From: Flavobacterium johnsoniae
GTDB lineage: Bacteria; Bacteroidota; Bacteroidia; Flavobacteriales; Flavobacteriaceae
Assembly (NCBI RefSeq): GCF_001879205.1
Contig: NZ_MLFK01000009.1
Coordinates: 62,001 to 126,000 of the forward strand
DNA: 64,000 nucleotides
Direction of reading: 5' to 3'
A program made the position numbers and the translations under genes. Positions 1-8,453 of the stretch are shown here, in pieces. The stretch's first letter is position 1. Each line of letters starts with the position of its first letter. The notes beneath the pieces were generated by a model. It did not search any database and was not told the origin of the DNA. It saw only the letters and a list, made by a program, of their open reading frames with translations.

Positions 1-831
1 AAGCAGGATCTTAGACACAACAGCACAGTTGGAAACTGGGTGAATATGGAAGATCTTAAATATGCTCCGGGAGCAGGCGGCAGTGCTACGTGGGCTGGAC
101 AAAACTTTAGAATGAAGGATGCATCAGGCAAGTTGTTAGCACAGGATTCTATTCGTGACTGGTTTGATTTTCCACATTATAAAATCTTTTATCACGATGT
201 TGTAGCCGAAGCGAATCCGGCAGCAAATGATTTTCAGGGTGCTACTGCAGGAGCAAGCGCGCACATGTACATCTATCGCTTAGCTGAGACTTATTTATTA
301 CGTGCAGAGGCTCGTTTTTATCAAGGTAATGCTTCTGGAGCAGCTCAGGATGTAAATGCGGTAAGAGCAAGAGCAAAAGCTTCGCAAATGTATACTACAG
401 TAACTATTGGTGATATTTGTGCAGAAAGAGGAAGAGAACTTTATCTGGAAGAATGGAGAAATGTCGAGCTAAAACGTATTTCGCACTGTCTTGCCATGAG
501 CGGAAAACCAGATGAGTGGGGACATACCTACAGTAAAGACAATTGGGATAAACAAGCAGGAACAGATGCAACAGGCGGAAGTTATTGGTACCAGCGTATT
601 GTACATTATACGCTTTACAACAAATATCCGGCAGGTATTTCTCTTAAACCAGGTGTAAAATTTTATACTATGGACAAGCGTAATAATTACTGGCCAATTC
701 CGTATAGACTGGCTATTGAACCTAATATTAAAGGCCAGTTAAGTCAGAACTTTGGTTATGACGGATATAATCCAGCCGTTAAAGTTTGGGATAAATGGGA
801 GGATGCTGTTGCAGACGAAAGTAAAATTTAA
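1..831 (+). CDS. RagB/SusD family glycan-binding lipoprotein, 3' part only
   Basis: The reading frame is open from base 1, so the gene begins before the window and only about 276 C-terminal residues are seen. The stretch YIYRLAETYLLRAEARFYQG, followed by a VRARA and an ERGRELYLEEWRNVELKR segment, is the TPR-like C-terminal core typical of SusD proteins. The ending, with NYWPIPYRLAIEPN and then a conserved Q-N-GY run, is also usual for the family. SusD proteins sit on the outer surface of the outer membrane and hand oligosaccharides to a SusC channel; the matching susC should lie just upstream, outside the window. The substrate is unknown, although the PL14-like lyase that follows hints at an acidic polysaccharide. 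A strong terminator follows the gene. Confidence 0.9.
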   Translation, partial: KQDLRHNSTVGNWVNMEDLKYAPGAGGSATWAGQNFRMKDASGKLLAQDSIRDWFDFPHYKIFYHDVVAEANPAANDFQGATAGASAHMYIYRLAETYLLRAEARFYQGNASGAAQDVNAVRARAKASQMYTTVTIGDICAERGRELYLEEWRNVELKRISHCLAMSGKPDEWGHTYSKDNWDKQAGTDATGGSYWYQRIVHYTLYNKYPAGISLKPGVKFYTMDKRNNYWPIPYRLAIEPNIKGQLSQNFGYDGYNPAVKVWDKWEDAVADESKI

Positions 832-901
832 ATCTTATAATCAAAGTTTTAAAAACAAAATAGTAAAATAAGCAACTTCTGTTTTAAAAGAATGCTAAAG
901 T

Positions 902-933
902 AAAAAGCGAGTTAATTTAACTCGCTTTTTTTG
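902..933 (+). terminator. Rho-independent terminator of the susD gene
   Basis: A 13-bp perfect stem (AAAAAGCGAGTTA, 902-914, paired with 918-930) has a 3-base loop and is followed by a T-rich tail. It closes the SusD transcript. Confidence 0.85.
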
Positions 934-990
934 TTTTTATGATATTTTATAAAGAGTGAGACAAGTTTAAAGATTGCTTAGCAAAAAAAT

Positions 991-1142
991 GCTCCTGTGG
1001 AGCATAATATCGATAGGAATTGCACACCCTTGATTTCAAGATCCATAGGAGCGAAACATATATTGTATGAAATATTCCGCTCCTATGGAGCTCTATGTGT
1101 ATGGAAATAAATTAAGCTATAAAGATGCAGCTCCTATGGAGC
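991..1142. repeat. REP-like palindrome cluster GCTCCTATGGAGC
   Basis: GCTCCTGTGGAGC lies at 991-1003, a half-copy TCCATAGGAGCG near 1042-1052, and full copies of GCTCCTATGGAGC at 1079-1091 and 1130-1142. Each full copy is its own reverse complement apart from the centre base. The cluster sits in a spacer downstream of a terminator, which is where short dispersed palindromes usually accumulate. Confidence 0.65.
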
Positions 1143-1475
1143 TTTCATACCAAAATCTGAAATCAAAAAACGAGTGAGATTTCTTATTCTAAATCGCCAT
1201 CAATAAAAATCAACTTAAACCATTTGAGATTTATTAAGGTTTTGGTTCTTAGTGTTTTAAATACTACGTAAATTTTTCTCGTTTTTTTTATTGATAACAT
1301 TTTTTTAGCCTAAAAAATGTACCTAAAACTTAATGATTGGATTTTTGTGTACCCAAAATCGTACGTAATTACTCCCTATGAAAATTCTTATTAATCACCT
1401 TTGTAATGTCAATTGATGCTGATTTTGAGTACTATAGGAAGTTTTCTGTTTCAGTACCAATTGATATAACTATCT

Positions 1476-1507
1476 ATTATTTACTAACCATTAATTATTT
1501 ACTAACC
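1476..1507 (+). promoter_or_regulatory. Tandem 14-bp repeat before the PL14-like gene
   Basis: ATTATTTACTAACC occurs at 1476-1489 and again at 1494-1507 with an 18-base period, ending 17 bases before the ATG at 1525. Two same-facing copies at this period could be a regulator site or lie in the 5' untranslated leader. The function is inferred only from position. Confidence 0.35.
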
Positions 1508-1524
1508 TTAAAAAGTTTTAAAAA

Positions 1525-2313
1525 ATGAAAAAACTATTAAAATTAACAAGTTTATTATTTGTTACAGCATTAGTGTTTAATTCCTGCGAAAAGGAGCAGG
1601 ATCCAAATGAGGCGCAAAGCGTTAACAAAGAACTCCCTCAAACTGTGGATGAAAATGCAGCCTCAGCTGATGCTCCAAAAGGAGGAAATGTCACGGCAAG
1701 AGGTACAGCCGCGGCCAGAACAATTACATTGCAAACCAATACGCTATCGTGTCCCGGCGGATTGTGTACTTCCTATGGTGTTTGGTCAACCGGAGTTTAT
1801 ACCGTTTGGTTCCAAATGAAATTTAATAATGGATTTTATTGGAGCAGAGGCGGTAAATGCGGCTACGGAATCTTAATTGGAGATCAAAATACCGGAGGCG
1901 ATCCAGGATGGGATGGTAATGGAGGTAGTGCCAGATTTATGTGGTATTGCCCAAGTGGTTCAAACACTGCAAAAGGGAGTGGTGCTTATTTACAGCCTTA
2001 TGTTTATTACAAAGATCAGCCGGGACAATTTGGTAATGATTTTGGAAAGAAATATTACATCCAGGAAGGTGTGACGTATAACTGTCAAATATCTGTTAAA
2101 TTAAATACCGGATCAAATACTGACGGATACGTAAAATATTATGTAAATGGCACGGAGATATTAAATCAACAAATTCGATGGGTAACTAACAATTCTAAGA
2201 GAAATGTAAATGCAGTAAGTCTTCACACTTTCCGTGGAGGCAGTCAAAATTACTGGACAGCTCCTGTAACAAGTTCTATTTATTATCCTAGTGCCTCTTG
2301 GGATGCGCTATAA
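1525..2313 (+). CDS. Secreted lipoprotein, polysaccharide lyase family 14-like
   Basis: The 262-residue product begins with a lipoprotein signal: a hydrophobic stretch, then VFNSC with the lipid-bearing Cys at residue 21. A low-complexity linker (about 22-65) leads to a single beta-rich domain. Within it, VWFQMKFNNGF, GGKCGYGILIGDQ, a Gly-rich run, SARFMWY, YVYYKDQPGQFG and FGNDFG resemble the conserved strands of PL14-type alginate or glucuronan lyases. Four Cys in the domain may form disulfides. It would act at the outer membrane, cutting an acidic polysaccharide by beta-elimination. The family call rests on motif resemblance and could be a related jelly-roll fold without lyase activity. 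It follows a susD gene and may belong to that utilisation locus, but the 700-base gap suggests its own promoter. Confidence 0.6.
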   Translation: MKKLLKLTSLLFVTALVFNSCEKEQDPNEAQSVNKELPQTVDENAASADAPKGGNVTARGTAAARTITLQTNTLSCPGGLCTSYGVWSTGVYTVWFQMKFNNGFYWSRGGKCGYGILIGDQNTGGDPGWDGNGGSARFMWYCPSGSNTAKGSGAYLQPYVYYKDQPGQFGNDFGKKYYIQEGVTYNCQISVKLNTGSNTDGYVKYYVNGTEILNQQIRWVTNNSKRNVNAVSLHTFRGGSQNYWTAPVTSSIYYPSASWDAL

Positions 2314-2332
2314 TGACTATATGCTTTAAAAC

Positions 2333-2364
2333 AAAAGGCCCATTTCGAAAGAAATGGGCCTTTT
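2333..2364. terminator. Bidirectional terminator between convergent genes
   Basis: A perfect 14-bp stem (AAAAGGCCCATTTC, 2333-2346, with 2351-2364) has a GAAA tetraloop, with A-runs before and T-runs after. It can serve both the PL14-like gene on the plus strand and the methyltransferase on the minus strand. Confidence 0.9.
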
Positions 2365-2395
2365 AAGTATTTTGTATTAAGATCGTTTTAAAATA

Positions 2396-4003
2396 TCAAT
2401 TCCCTTTTAATAAATTGATGCTAACCGTTGCTATATCGGCATCCGGAAATCTTTTAAAAATGGATTGATCCGGAAACAGTCCTGCTTCGGCTGCAACGGC
2501 ATTAAAAACATCTATTTCAACAATATATTGGTCAGAAAATCCATGAGTGGCATCATAAGCTGTTGCAGGTGTTTTTCCTAAATTATGGGCGGCGAGTTTT
2601 GGATTTATGGTGTGTAGTTCTATCAGAAGCAAACCAAATTTGCGCACATAAGGCGACCATTTTTGTAAATGCTCCAAAAGATTATCTTCGACCAGATTAT
2701 TGCTGATTCTCTTTCCTCTGTAGGCAAATGCTCCTGTAGATTTACTTATCCTGTTTTTGTTGATGTGCTTCGGATCTTCCCAAATTCTATTATGATCTAA
2801 AAAAGTCCTTACGTTAAGTAAATCTTTTAAATCAATATTATAATTCTCTCTCAAATCATCCGATAGCAAATCTGGACGGCCAATATCTCCCCAAATTACT
2901 TTTGCCCAAATATCTGCTTTTATAAGATTAGCCCGGGTTACTTTCAAAGCTGCCTGATTGTAATCTGCCCCAACCAAAAACAAAGGATAATCATCGAGCA
3001 TTTTTCCTCTTAATGTCTGTCTGTCAATTACTTCAAAAATATGCTGCAAGAACGCGCCGTTACCGCATCCCATATCTAAAATTCCTTTTGGCTGTTCGTC
3101 AATTGGCAGGTTAAAAAGTTTAACAATAATCTCATCTACCACTTTGAAATAAGTATCATGTGCGCCTCCGCTTCCCCAAACGTTCATTTCACGATCAACG
3201 TGAATTTCGTTTTCGCCATCAGCTGTTGTTCTTAAAGCAGCCGGATCTCCAAAAATCAATTCTTCAATTTTAGCAAATGTAGGCAGATAAGAAACCGTTA
3301 CGCCGTAAGCACTGGCTCTTTTTGCAAAAAACAGTCCTACTTCGGTAAATTGATAATTGCCGTTTTTTTCAAGAAACCACCCAAGATGAACAAAAAAGTC
3401 TAATATTTTTTTAAAGTTTTCGGGAGATTTATGAAACTCTTCCGGTCTGAAAGAAGTCTCCATAAAATACTTATGAAACATTCCGTTCATTGCCAAACGC
3501 ACTATTGTCGGCCCAATTAAATATCCTTCGATATGTTTTAAAATTTGTTCCTGAATGCTATTGGTCAGGATATCATCCGAATGTTTGATTCCGTAGCTGT
3601 TTTTGTATTTTTCAAGAATAATGTTGAGTTTTTCAAATGGTTTATCATCAAAGAGACGAGCATGAAACTGAATAGAATATTGTAATAAATCGACAACATC
3701 CTGATAGAGATGAAACATCGAAAAAGCGATTTGGGTATTTTCATTTACTGAAATTACAATTTCCTGAGTGCGGTTATCGACTTCATAATCTAGAAATCCC
3801 TGAGAAGCCAAAATTCTCAAACCTACATTCAGATAACCTTCATTTGCTTTAAAAACAGTTATAAGTTCACTTAATTGTACTTGTTTTTGATTCAGAATAA
3901 ATTCTAAAACAGCATTGTTCTTTAACGCTATTGCCACAGGTGCAACAGCTAAGCCATCAAGATGCCTGAAAATGGAACTTCTAAGTTGAGATTTATCGGT
4001 CAT
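2396..4003 (-). CDS. Class I SAM-dependent methyltransferase of the polyketide cluster
   Basis: The 535-residue protein has a long N-terminal region (about 1-290), probably a winged-helix dimerisation and substrate-gating part like those of small-molecule O-methyltransferases. The SAM-binding fold follows: GILDMGCGNGAFLQHIF is motif I and LVGADYNQAAL is the acidic loop that holds the ribose. At over 500 residues it is much longer than ordinary O-methyltransferases and resembles methyltransferases attached to polyketide pathways. It is the last gene of the minus-strand cluster, 196 bases after the phosphopantetheinyl transferase, so it may have a weak promoter of its own. It most likely methylates the polyketide product; C- versus O-methylation cannot be told from the sequence. 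Confidence 0.7.
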   Translation of the reverse strand: MTDKSQLRSSIFRHLDGLAVAPVAIALKNNAVLEFILNQKQVQLSELITVFKANEGYLNVGLRILASQGFLDYEVDNRTQEIVISVNENTQIAFSMFHLYQDVVDLLQYSIQFHARLFDDKPFEKLNIILEKYKNSYGIKHSDDILTNSIQEQILKHIEGYLIGPTIVRLAMNGMFHKYFMETSFRPEEFHKSPENFKKILDFFVHLGWFLEKNGNYQFTEVGLFFAKRASAYGVTVSYLPTFAKIEELIFGDPAALRTTADGENEIHVDREMNVWGSGGAHDTYFKVVDEIIVKLFNLPIDEQPKGILDMGCGNGAFLQHIFEVIDRQTLRGKMLDDYPLFLVGADYNQAALKVTRANLIKADIWAKVIWGDIGRPDLLSDDLRENYNIDLKDLLNVRTFLDHNRIWEDPKHINKNRISKSTGAFAYRGKRISNNLVEDNLLEHLQKWSPYVRKFGLLLIELHTINPKLAAHNLGKTPATAYDATHGFSDQYIVEIDVFNAVAAEAGLFPDQSIFKRFPDADIATVSINLLKGN

Positions 4004-4199
4004 AGTAAAAGAATGAAAGTTTACTAAAGATAACGATTTTTTTTATTGAAGACCAATTGATAATCCAGCTGCCTTTTAGTTCTGCTGTCTGCGATCGAAT
4101 TTTCTGTTATTGACTTCTTTGGAATAGGGAAGAAGATTGCTCCAAATACTTTAGCTTCTTCTTTTGATTTGAAGTAATGGAAAGGAACCCCCTTATAGT

Positions 4200-4712
4200 T
4201 TAACTAATGGTAACCACTTTTTCAAAACGACCGTGATTACTTATTGAGACATCCTGTTTTTTATTTTGTGAAGAAATTAAAAAAGGAATTCCATTTTGAT
4301 CTTTTATAATCGATTGTTTTTCTATTTCAATTACTTTGTCTAGATCGTCTAAAATGCTGACAGCTATGGTATGAATGCTGTTATTCGAGAGAATGGTTTT
4401 GGTATAATAGAGATCTTCGGAACAAATTACATTTCCCTTAATAACATTCCTGTTGATATAATCGAGATTTTTCGACTCCAGTGAACAAACCAGTTTTTTT
4501 GGAATATATTCTCTTATTTTGGTTTTACGATTATAGACTTTGTACGCCGCTTCCTTCATGCTCCAAAGTATCCAGACCATAAGCTCAGGATCTTTTGCAT
4601 GTGAAATGAGCAGCTGCTCGTTAAGGGTAAACAGTTTTTCTATAAATCCTTTGCGCTGCCAATTGCTTTCCCTGCGAGATTGCAGTAAGTCGATGACATC
4701 ATTGCCAATCAT
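4200..4712 (-). CDS. 4'-phosphopantetheinyl transferase
   Basis: The 170-residue protein carries the two signatures of the Sfp/AcpS superfamily: GNDVIDL near the N-terminus and WSMKEAAYKVY in the middle, which supply the Mg-binding acidic residues and the Lys. It transfers phosphopantetheine from CoA to the Ser of an acyl carrier protein. Its ATG overlaps the stop codon of the preceding ACP gene by four bases (ATGA), so the two are translationally coupled and that ACP is the obvious substrate. It is short for an Sfp-type enzyme but near the single-domain AcpS size. Confidence 0.8.
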   Translation of the reverse strand: MIGNDVIDLLQSRRESNWQRKGFIEKLFTLNEQLLISHAKDPELMVWILWSMKEAAYKVYNRKTKIREYIPKKLVCSLESKNLDYINRNVIKGNVICSEDLYYTKTILSNNSIHTIAVSILDDLDKVIEIEKQSIIKDQNGIPFLISSQNKKQDVSISNHGRFEKVVTIS

Positions 4713-4963
4713 TTTTGGGCTAATTTAGTTTCTATAATTTCTACAGCGGTTTTAACATCAAGCATGTGTTCCATATCGGCATTGTCAATTACAACATCAA
4801 AAGCTTCTTCGATATCGAGCACAATATCTACAAGATTAGCTGAATTGATACTCAGATCGTTTATGAAATCTGTTTCTTCTGTTAAGTTTTCATACGCTTC
4901 TGTATTAGTCGTATAAGGCTTAATGATTAACTTTAATTTGGCGATAAGTTCTTCTTTGTTCAT
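4709..4963 (-). CDS. Acyl carrier protein
   Basis: This is an 84-residue acidic, helical protein. The segment DLSINSANLVDIVLDIEEAF matches the ACP helix-II region, with Ser41 as the phosphopantetheine site, although the usual D-S-L triad reads N-S-A here. It sits between the ketosynthase gene (5 bases before it) and its own phosphopantetheinyl transferase (4-base overlap). It therefore probably serves as a dedicated carrier for building the acyl starter unit of the type III polyketide synthase rather than for bulk fatty acid synthesis. Confidence 0.85.
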   Translation of the reverse strand: MNKEELIAKLKLIIKPYTTNTEAYENLTEETDFINDLSINSANLVDIVLDIEEAFDVVIDNADMEHMLDVKTAVEIIETKLAQK

Positions 4964-4967
4964 AGGT

Positions 4968-6242
4968 TTATTTTTGAAATTTTTTAAAGATTACACAGGC
5001 ATTTACATCACCAAAACCAAAACTGGCTTTGGCAATTATAGTAGGATTAATATTTATTGTTTTTAAAGGAACTTTTGAAGAATCTATAAGAGCCGTAATT
5101 TCCGGATGAAGATCTTCACAATTGATATTTCCAAACACAAAACCTTCATGCAGCTGTAATACAGAGGCAACACTTTCTACACTTCCGGCAGCACTTAAAC
5201 AATGCCCGGTCATGCTTTTTAAGGAATTAATATAGGGAAAATCAATTCCAGTTCTGTTTAATGCTTTGGTCCAGTTTTCTATTTCAAGACTGTCTTTTGT
5301 AGTAGCAGTTAAATGTCCGTTTATGGCATCAATAGCGTCGGCAGTAATACCCGAATTTTGAATTGCATTTATAATACAGCGTTGTACTGCAGTACTATTT
5401 GGCGCCGTCATGCTTCCGTTACCGCGTTGTCCGCCTGAGTTTACACTTCCGCCTAATATTTCGGCATAAATAACAGCTTTACGTTCTAAGGCACTTTCTA
5501 AATCTTCGATCACTAATGCTCCCGCGCCGCTTCCTGGTACAAATCCCGATGCTGTGGCACTCATAGGCCGTGAACCCTGCTCCGGATTATCATTGTGTTT
5601 GGAACTGCAGACGCGAAGCGCATCAAATCCCGCCCAAATATAAGGTCCGCTGTCGCTGGTACTTCCGGCCAATATTCGTTTTGCCTGTCCTGATTGTATT
5701 CGGTCGTAAGCCATCAAAATAGCTTCAGTTCCGGTGGCGCAGGCCGAGGAGTTTGTGGTAACTTGATTTCCAAGTCCTAATTTACCGCCCAGATAAGCAC
5801 TGATACCGCTGTTCATGGTTTGTGCTACAACGGTGCTGCCTAATCTCCTAACTTGTAATTCGTCTATTTTATAAATGCTTTCGCGGAATTTATCAATACC
5901 CGAGGTTCCGGAACCAAAAATAGTACCGCTGTCCCAATCTGGTTCATCGTTTACTTCTATAGGCAATCCGGCATTTTTCCAGGCCTCCATTCCGGCAATG
6001 ACACCATACAAAATACCTGTGCTGTTAAAACCGCGCAGTTCAAGTTCTGTAAAATAAGAAGCTTTTAGTTCATCAGATATTTGCGGCTGCCCCGCTATTT
6101 GACAAGAAAACTGCAATTCCTGTAATTGAGGATCATGCCGAATTCCGGATATTCCGTTTTTTATGGCATGGCTGAAATCAGAAATTCCAACTCCGTTTGG
6201 AGCCGCAACGCCTAAACCTGTTATAACAACTCGTCTGCTCAT
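4968..6242 (-). CDS. Beta-ketoacyl-ACP synthase (KAS I/II type)
   Basis: The 424-residue protein starts with the typical RRVVITGLGVAAPNG. The catalytic triad is visible: Cys168 in NSSACATGTEA, His310 in NGHLTATTKD and His347 in SMTGHCLSAAG. The first His loop reads NGHLTAT rather than the common HGTGT, so it is a diverged member. It condenses malonyl-ACP onto an acyl chain. The ATG overlaps the end of the dehydratase gene by four bases. Together with dehydratase and ACP it forms a mini fatty-acid elongation set, but no ketoreductase or enoyl reductase is encoded here, so those steps must be borrowed or skipped. An unsaturated or polyene starter chain is possible. Confidence 0.85.
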   Translation of the reverse strand: MSRRVVITGLGVAAPNGVGISDFSHAIKNGISGIRHDPQLQELQFSCQIAGQPQISDELKASYFTELELRGFNSTGILYGVIAGMEAWKNAGLPIEVNDEPDWDSGTIFGSGTSGIDKFRESIYKIDELQVRRLGSTVVAQTMNSGISAYLGGKLGLGNQVTTNSSACATGTEAILMAYDRIQSGQAKRILAGSTSDSGPYIWAGFDALRVCSSKHNDNPEQGSRPMSATASGFVPGSGAGALVIEDLESALERKAVIYAEILGGSVNSGGQRGNGSMTAPNSTAVQRCIINAIQNSGITADAIDAINGHLTATTKDSLEIENWTKALNRTGIDFPYINSLKSMTGHCLSAAGSVESVASVLQLHEGFVFGNINCEDLHPEITALIDSSKVPLKTININPTIIAKASFGFGDVNACVIFKKFQK

Positions 6243-6676
6243 AATTTATTTGTAATCATGCCCGATAAAATGCCTTTACAGACCTCTTGTCCGGCTTCGT
6301 TTTTCATTACTACATCGCACTTCAATTTCCCAAATCTGAAAAATATTTTTTGAGAAATTACCGTGACCTTTTCGTTAGGATAAACGGGCTTTAAAAACTG
6401 CATATCTGCCGATGTAAAAGCGACAACGGTATCTTTATTAAAAGTATCACTTAATAAATAAATACCCAGACAAACCAAACCAATCTGAGCCATGGTTTCG
6501 GTTAGGATAACGCCCGGAGTTACAGGATTATCTTTGAAATGACCTTTATAAAAATCCAGGTCTTCCTTAAAAGTGTAAGTTCCGGAAACGCTGTTTTCAT
6601 CTACGTGCAGTAATTCATCAACAAATAAAAAAGGTTTGCTGTAGGGCAGAAGTGCTGTAATATCGGTTAATTTCAT
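6239..6676 (-). CDS. FabZ-like 3-hydroxyacyl-ACP dehydratase
   Basis: The 145-residue hot-dog-fold protein contains PFLFVDELL and the FabZ active-site stretch GHFKDNPVTPGVILTETMAQ, with the catalytic His in GHF and the acidic residue in the following helix. It removes water from 3-hydroxyacyl-ACP to give trans-2-enoyl-ACP. It lies 17 bases after the type III polyketide synthase gene and overlaps the ketosynthase gene, so it belongs to the same transcript and probably helps make the starter or extender chain of the pathway. Confidence 0.8.
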   Translation of the reverse strand: MKLTDITALLPYSKPFLFVDELLHVDENSVSGTYTFKEDLDFYKGHFKDNPVTPGVILTETMAQIGLVCLGIYLLSDTFNKDTVVAFTSADMQFLKPVYPNEKVTVISQKIFFRFGKLKCDVVMKNEAGQEVCKGILSGMITNKL

Positions 6677-6693
6677 CTTTATTTATCTAATAA

Positions 6694-7746
6694 TTACCAT
6701 TGAAGCAAAACTCTCTGTGCCGAAAACCCGGGGCCAAAACTAAGCATGAGTCCTTTTTCTCCGGCTTTTGGTTTTCTGTCCATAATTTGCTCTAAAACAT
6801 ACAAAACAGTTGCGCTTGACATATTGCCATATTTTCTAAGCACTTCTTTAGTGTCGTCGATATTTTTCCCTAGTCCTGAAAAAAGCGCTTCAACTGTAGT
6901 GATTATTTTTTTGCCGCCAGGATGAAATATCATGTAATCTACATCTTTAATCTCTAAATCATTCTTTTTAAGAAACGGATGGATAATATCTCCAAAATGG
7001 GATGCAATCGTATCCGGAACTTCAATGTCTAATACCATTTGCAAACCTGAATTGGTAAGCTTAAAGCCCATCATGTGTTCCGCCTCATAAAAATGATACA
7101 TTTCTTCGTCTAGAATTTCAGGACCGTAATCGTCTTCGTATGAAGATAATAAACAACAGGATGCTCCATCTCCAAAAATAGCTGCACTTACAATATTAGG
7201 CATCGAAAAATCGTCAAGCTGAAACGTAGCCGTTGGTGATTCTACGGCAATGACCGCTGCCCGTTTTCCCGGATTGGCTTTAAGGAAATTTTTAGCATAT
7301 ATAATACCCGATATTCCGGCGGCACAACCCATTTCGGTTACTGGAAGACGCACAATATCCTGTCTCAGTTTCATTTTATTTATGAGATAAGCATCTAAGG
7401 AAGGAATCATGATTCCGGTGCAGCTTACGGTAATAATATAATCCAGTGTCTCAGGATTCCAATTGGCTTTTTCCAGTGCTTTCTTTAGTACTTGTTCTCC
7501 CAGAATAATAACTTCCCGGGTATAAATATCATTTTTTTCTTCAAAAGATGAAGCAGTAAAAACTTCTTCGGGATCCATTATAGAATACCTTTTGTCTACG
7601 GCTGCACCTTCAAATATTTTTTTGACTTTTTTGATAAAACGTTCGTCTTGTCCGTCCAGCCAGCCTTCCAGCATGGGAATTATATCGGTTGTTTCGCGCG
7701 AATATTTCGGCAGTTGTTTAGCGGCAGTTATAATTTTTACACTCAT
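6694..7746 (-). CDS. Type III polyketide synthase (chalcone/alkylresorcinol synthase family)
   Basis: The start is taken at the ATG at 7746, whose ATGA overlaps the stop of the methyltransferase gene; a longer in-frame start at 7782 would cost this coupling. The product has about 350 residues. The thiolase-fold catalytic triad is present: the Cys in VTEMGCAAGISG, the His in IFHPGGKK and the Asn in YGNMSSAT (153, 287 and 320 counted from the longer start). GFGPG-type sequence (LSFGPGFSAQR) closes the protein. These enzymes extend an acyl-CoA or acyl-ACP starter with malonyl-CoA and cyclise it to a resorcinol, phloroglucinol or pyrone. The neighbours (methyltransferase and FAD oxidoreductase) match the known srsABC-type arrangement for methylated, oxidised phenolic lipids. 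Confidence 0.9.
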   Translation of the reverse strand: MSVKIITAAKQLPKYSRETTDIIPMLEGWLDGQDERFIKKVKKIFEGAAVDKRYSIMDPEEVFTASSFEEKNDIYTREVIILGEQVLKKALEKANWNPETLDYIITVSCTGIMIPSLDAYLINKMKLRQDIVRLPVTEMGCAAGISGIIYAKNFLKANPGKRAAVIAVESPTATFQLDDFSMPNIVSAAIFGDGASCCLLSSYEDDYGPEILDEEMYHFYEAEHMMGFKLTNSGLQMVLDIEVPDTIASHFGDIIHPFLKKNDLEIKDVDYMIFHPGGKKIITTVEALFSGLGKNIDDTKEVLRKYGNMSSATVLYVLEQIMDRKPKAGEKGLMLSFGPGFSAQRVLLQW

Positions 7747-8453
7747 TTTTTGGTAATTATCCACTGGTAGCGAAATGCCCATTTCCAGTTTATGGTATAG
7801 TTTTTTATATTTAGTTTTTTAGAGAATTCCTCCAGTTCATTTTTCTTAAATCCTCTCAAAATAGAGACTAATCCATCTTCACGCGACATTTTTTTGAGAT
7901 TAAAAAGAAAACAGATCAATTCAAAAAGCCGATAGGCTATTTTACTGCGATGCAGGTCGTTAATAATGATTCCGGTTTCGGCATTCTTATTAAAGGTAGT
8001 AATTATATTTAATATTTCCTCATTGCTAAAATGGTGCAGGGTAAGGGTGCACAAAACAATATCGTACTTTAATGTTTTAAAATCTTCACTAAAGATATCC
8101 ACGCATTTGTATTCGATATTTGAATATTCATTGGATAATTTTCTGGCATAATTTATAGTAAAATCATTTGCATCGACACCAATGAGCTTTAGTTTGAGAT
8201 TGCTTTTTTTACCGAATTTGGCCAGCATCCGCAGCATATCTCCATTGCCGCATCCTATATCTGCCACCGTAATTGTTTTTGAAGTATCAGTTTGTTTTAA
8301 TAATCTTTTTATTCCATGCAGAGTCAGATTGTTACCTCCCAATAACTGGTTTATACGGGCAATTTGATCAAGTGCAGCCCGTAATTCTTCTCCTTTAAGA
8401 GAAAAATCATCCATTATTTCGGTTTCTTGTGTCCTGTATTGTGTATTGATCAT
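7743..8453 (-). CDS. Class I SAM-dependent methyltransferase, small
   Basis: The 236-residue single-domain enzyme has the SAM motif VADIGCGNGDML at about residues 80-92, an acidic ribose-binding loop IGVDAND and a post-motif TLTLHHF that is common in small-molecule methyltransferases. It is joined by 4-base overlaps to the FAD oxidoreductase upstream and the type III polyketide synthase downstream. In the comparable Streptomyces srsABC set the methyltransferase O-methylates the alkylresorcinol, and the same role is likely here by context. Confidence 0.8.
   Translation of the reverse strand: MINTQYRTQETEIMDDFSLKGEELRAALDQIARINQLLGGNNLTLHGIKRLLKQTDTSKTITVADIGCGNGDMLRMLAKFGKKSNLKLKLIGVDANDFTINYARKLSNEYSNIEYKCVDIFSEDFKTLKYDIVLCTLTLHHFSNEEILNIITTFNKNAETGIIINDLHRSKIAYRLFELICFLFNLKKMSREDGLVSILRGFKKNELEEFSKKLNIKNYTINWKWAFRYQWIITKK

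Larger units (their letters stand above)
832..1524. other. 693-base spacer with a palindromic repeat cluster
   Basis: No gene is seen here. After the susD terminator, four copies or part-copies of the palindrome GCTCCTATGGAGC lie between 991 and 1142. Then comes an AT-rich stretch with two TACGTA sites (1265-1270 and 1362-1367), and finally a tandem 14-base repeat directly before the next gene. The last 250 bases probably hold the regulated promoter of the PL14-like gene. Confidence 0.6.

Noticed and set aside
4004..4199. An open stretch of about 59 codons on the minus strand between the phosphopantetheinyl transferase and the last methyltransferase
   Set aside because: It has no ATG and no recognised domain, and begins right after a stop. 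It could be a gene remnant, but the evidence is too thin to call it.
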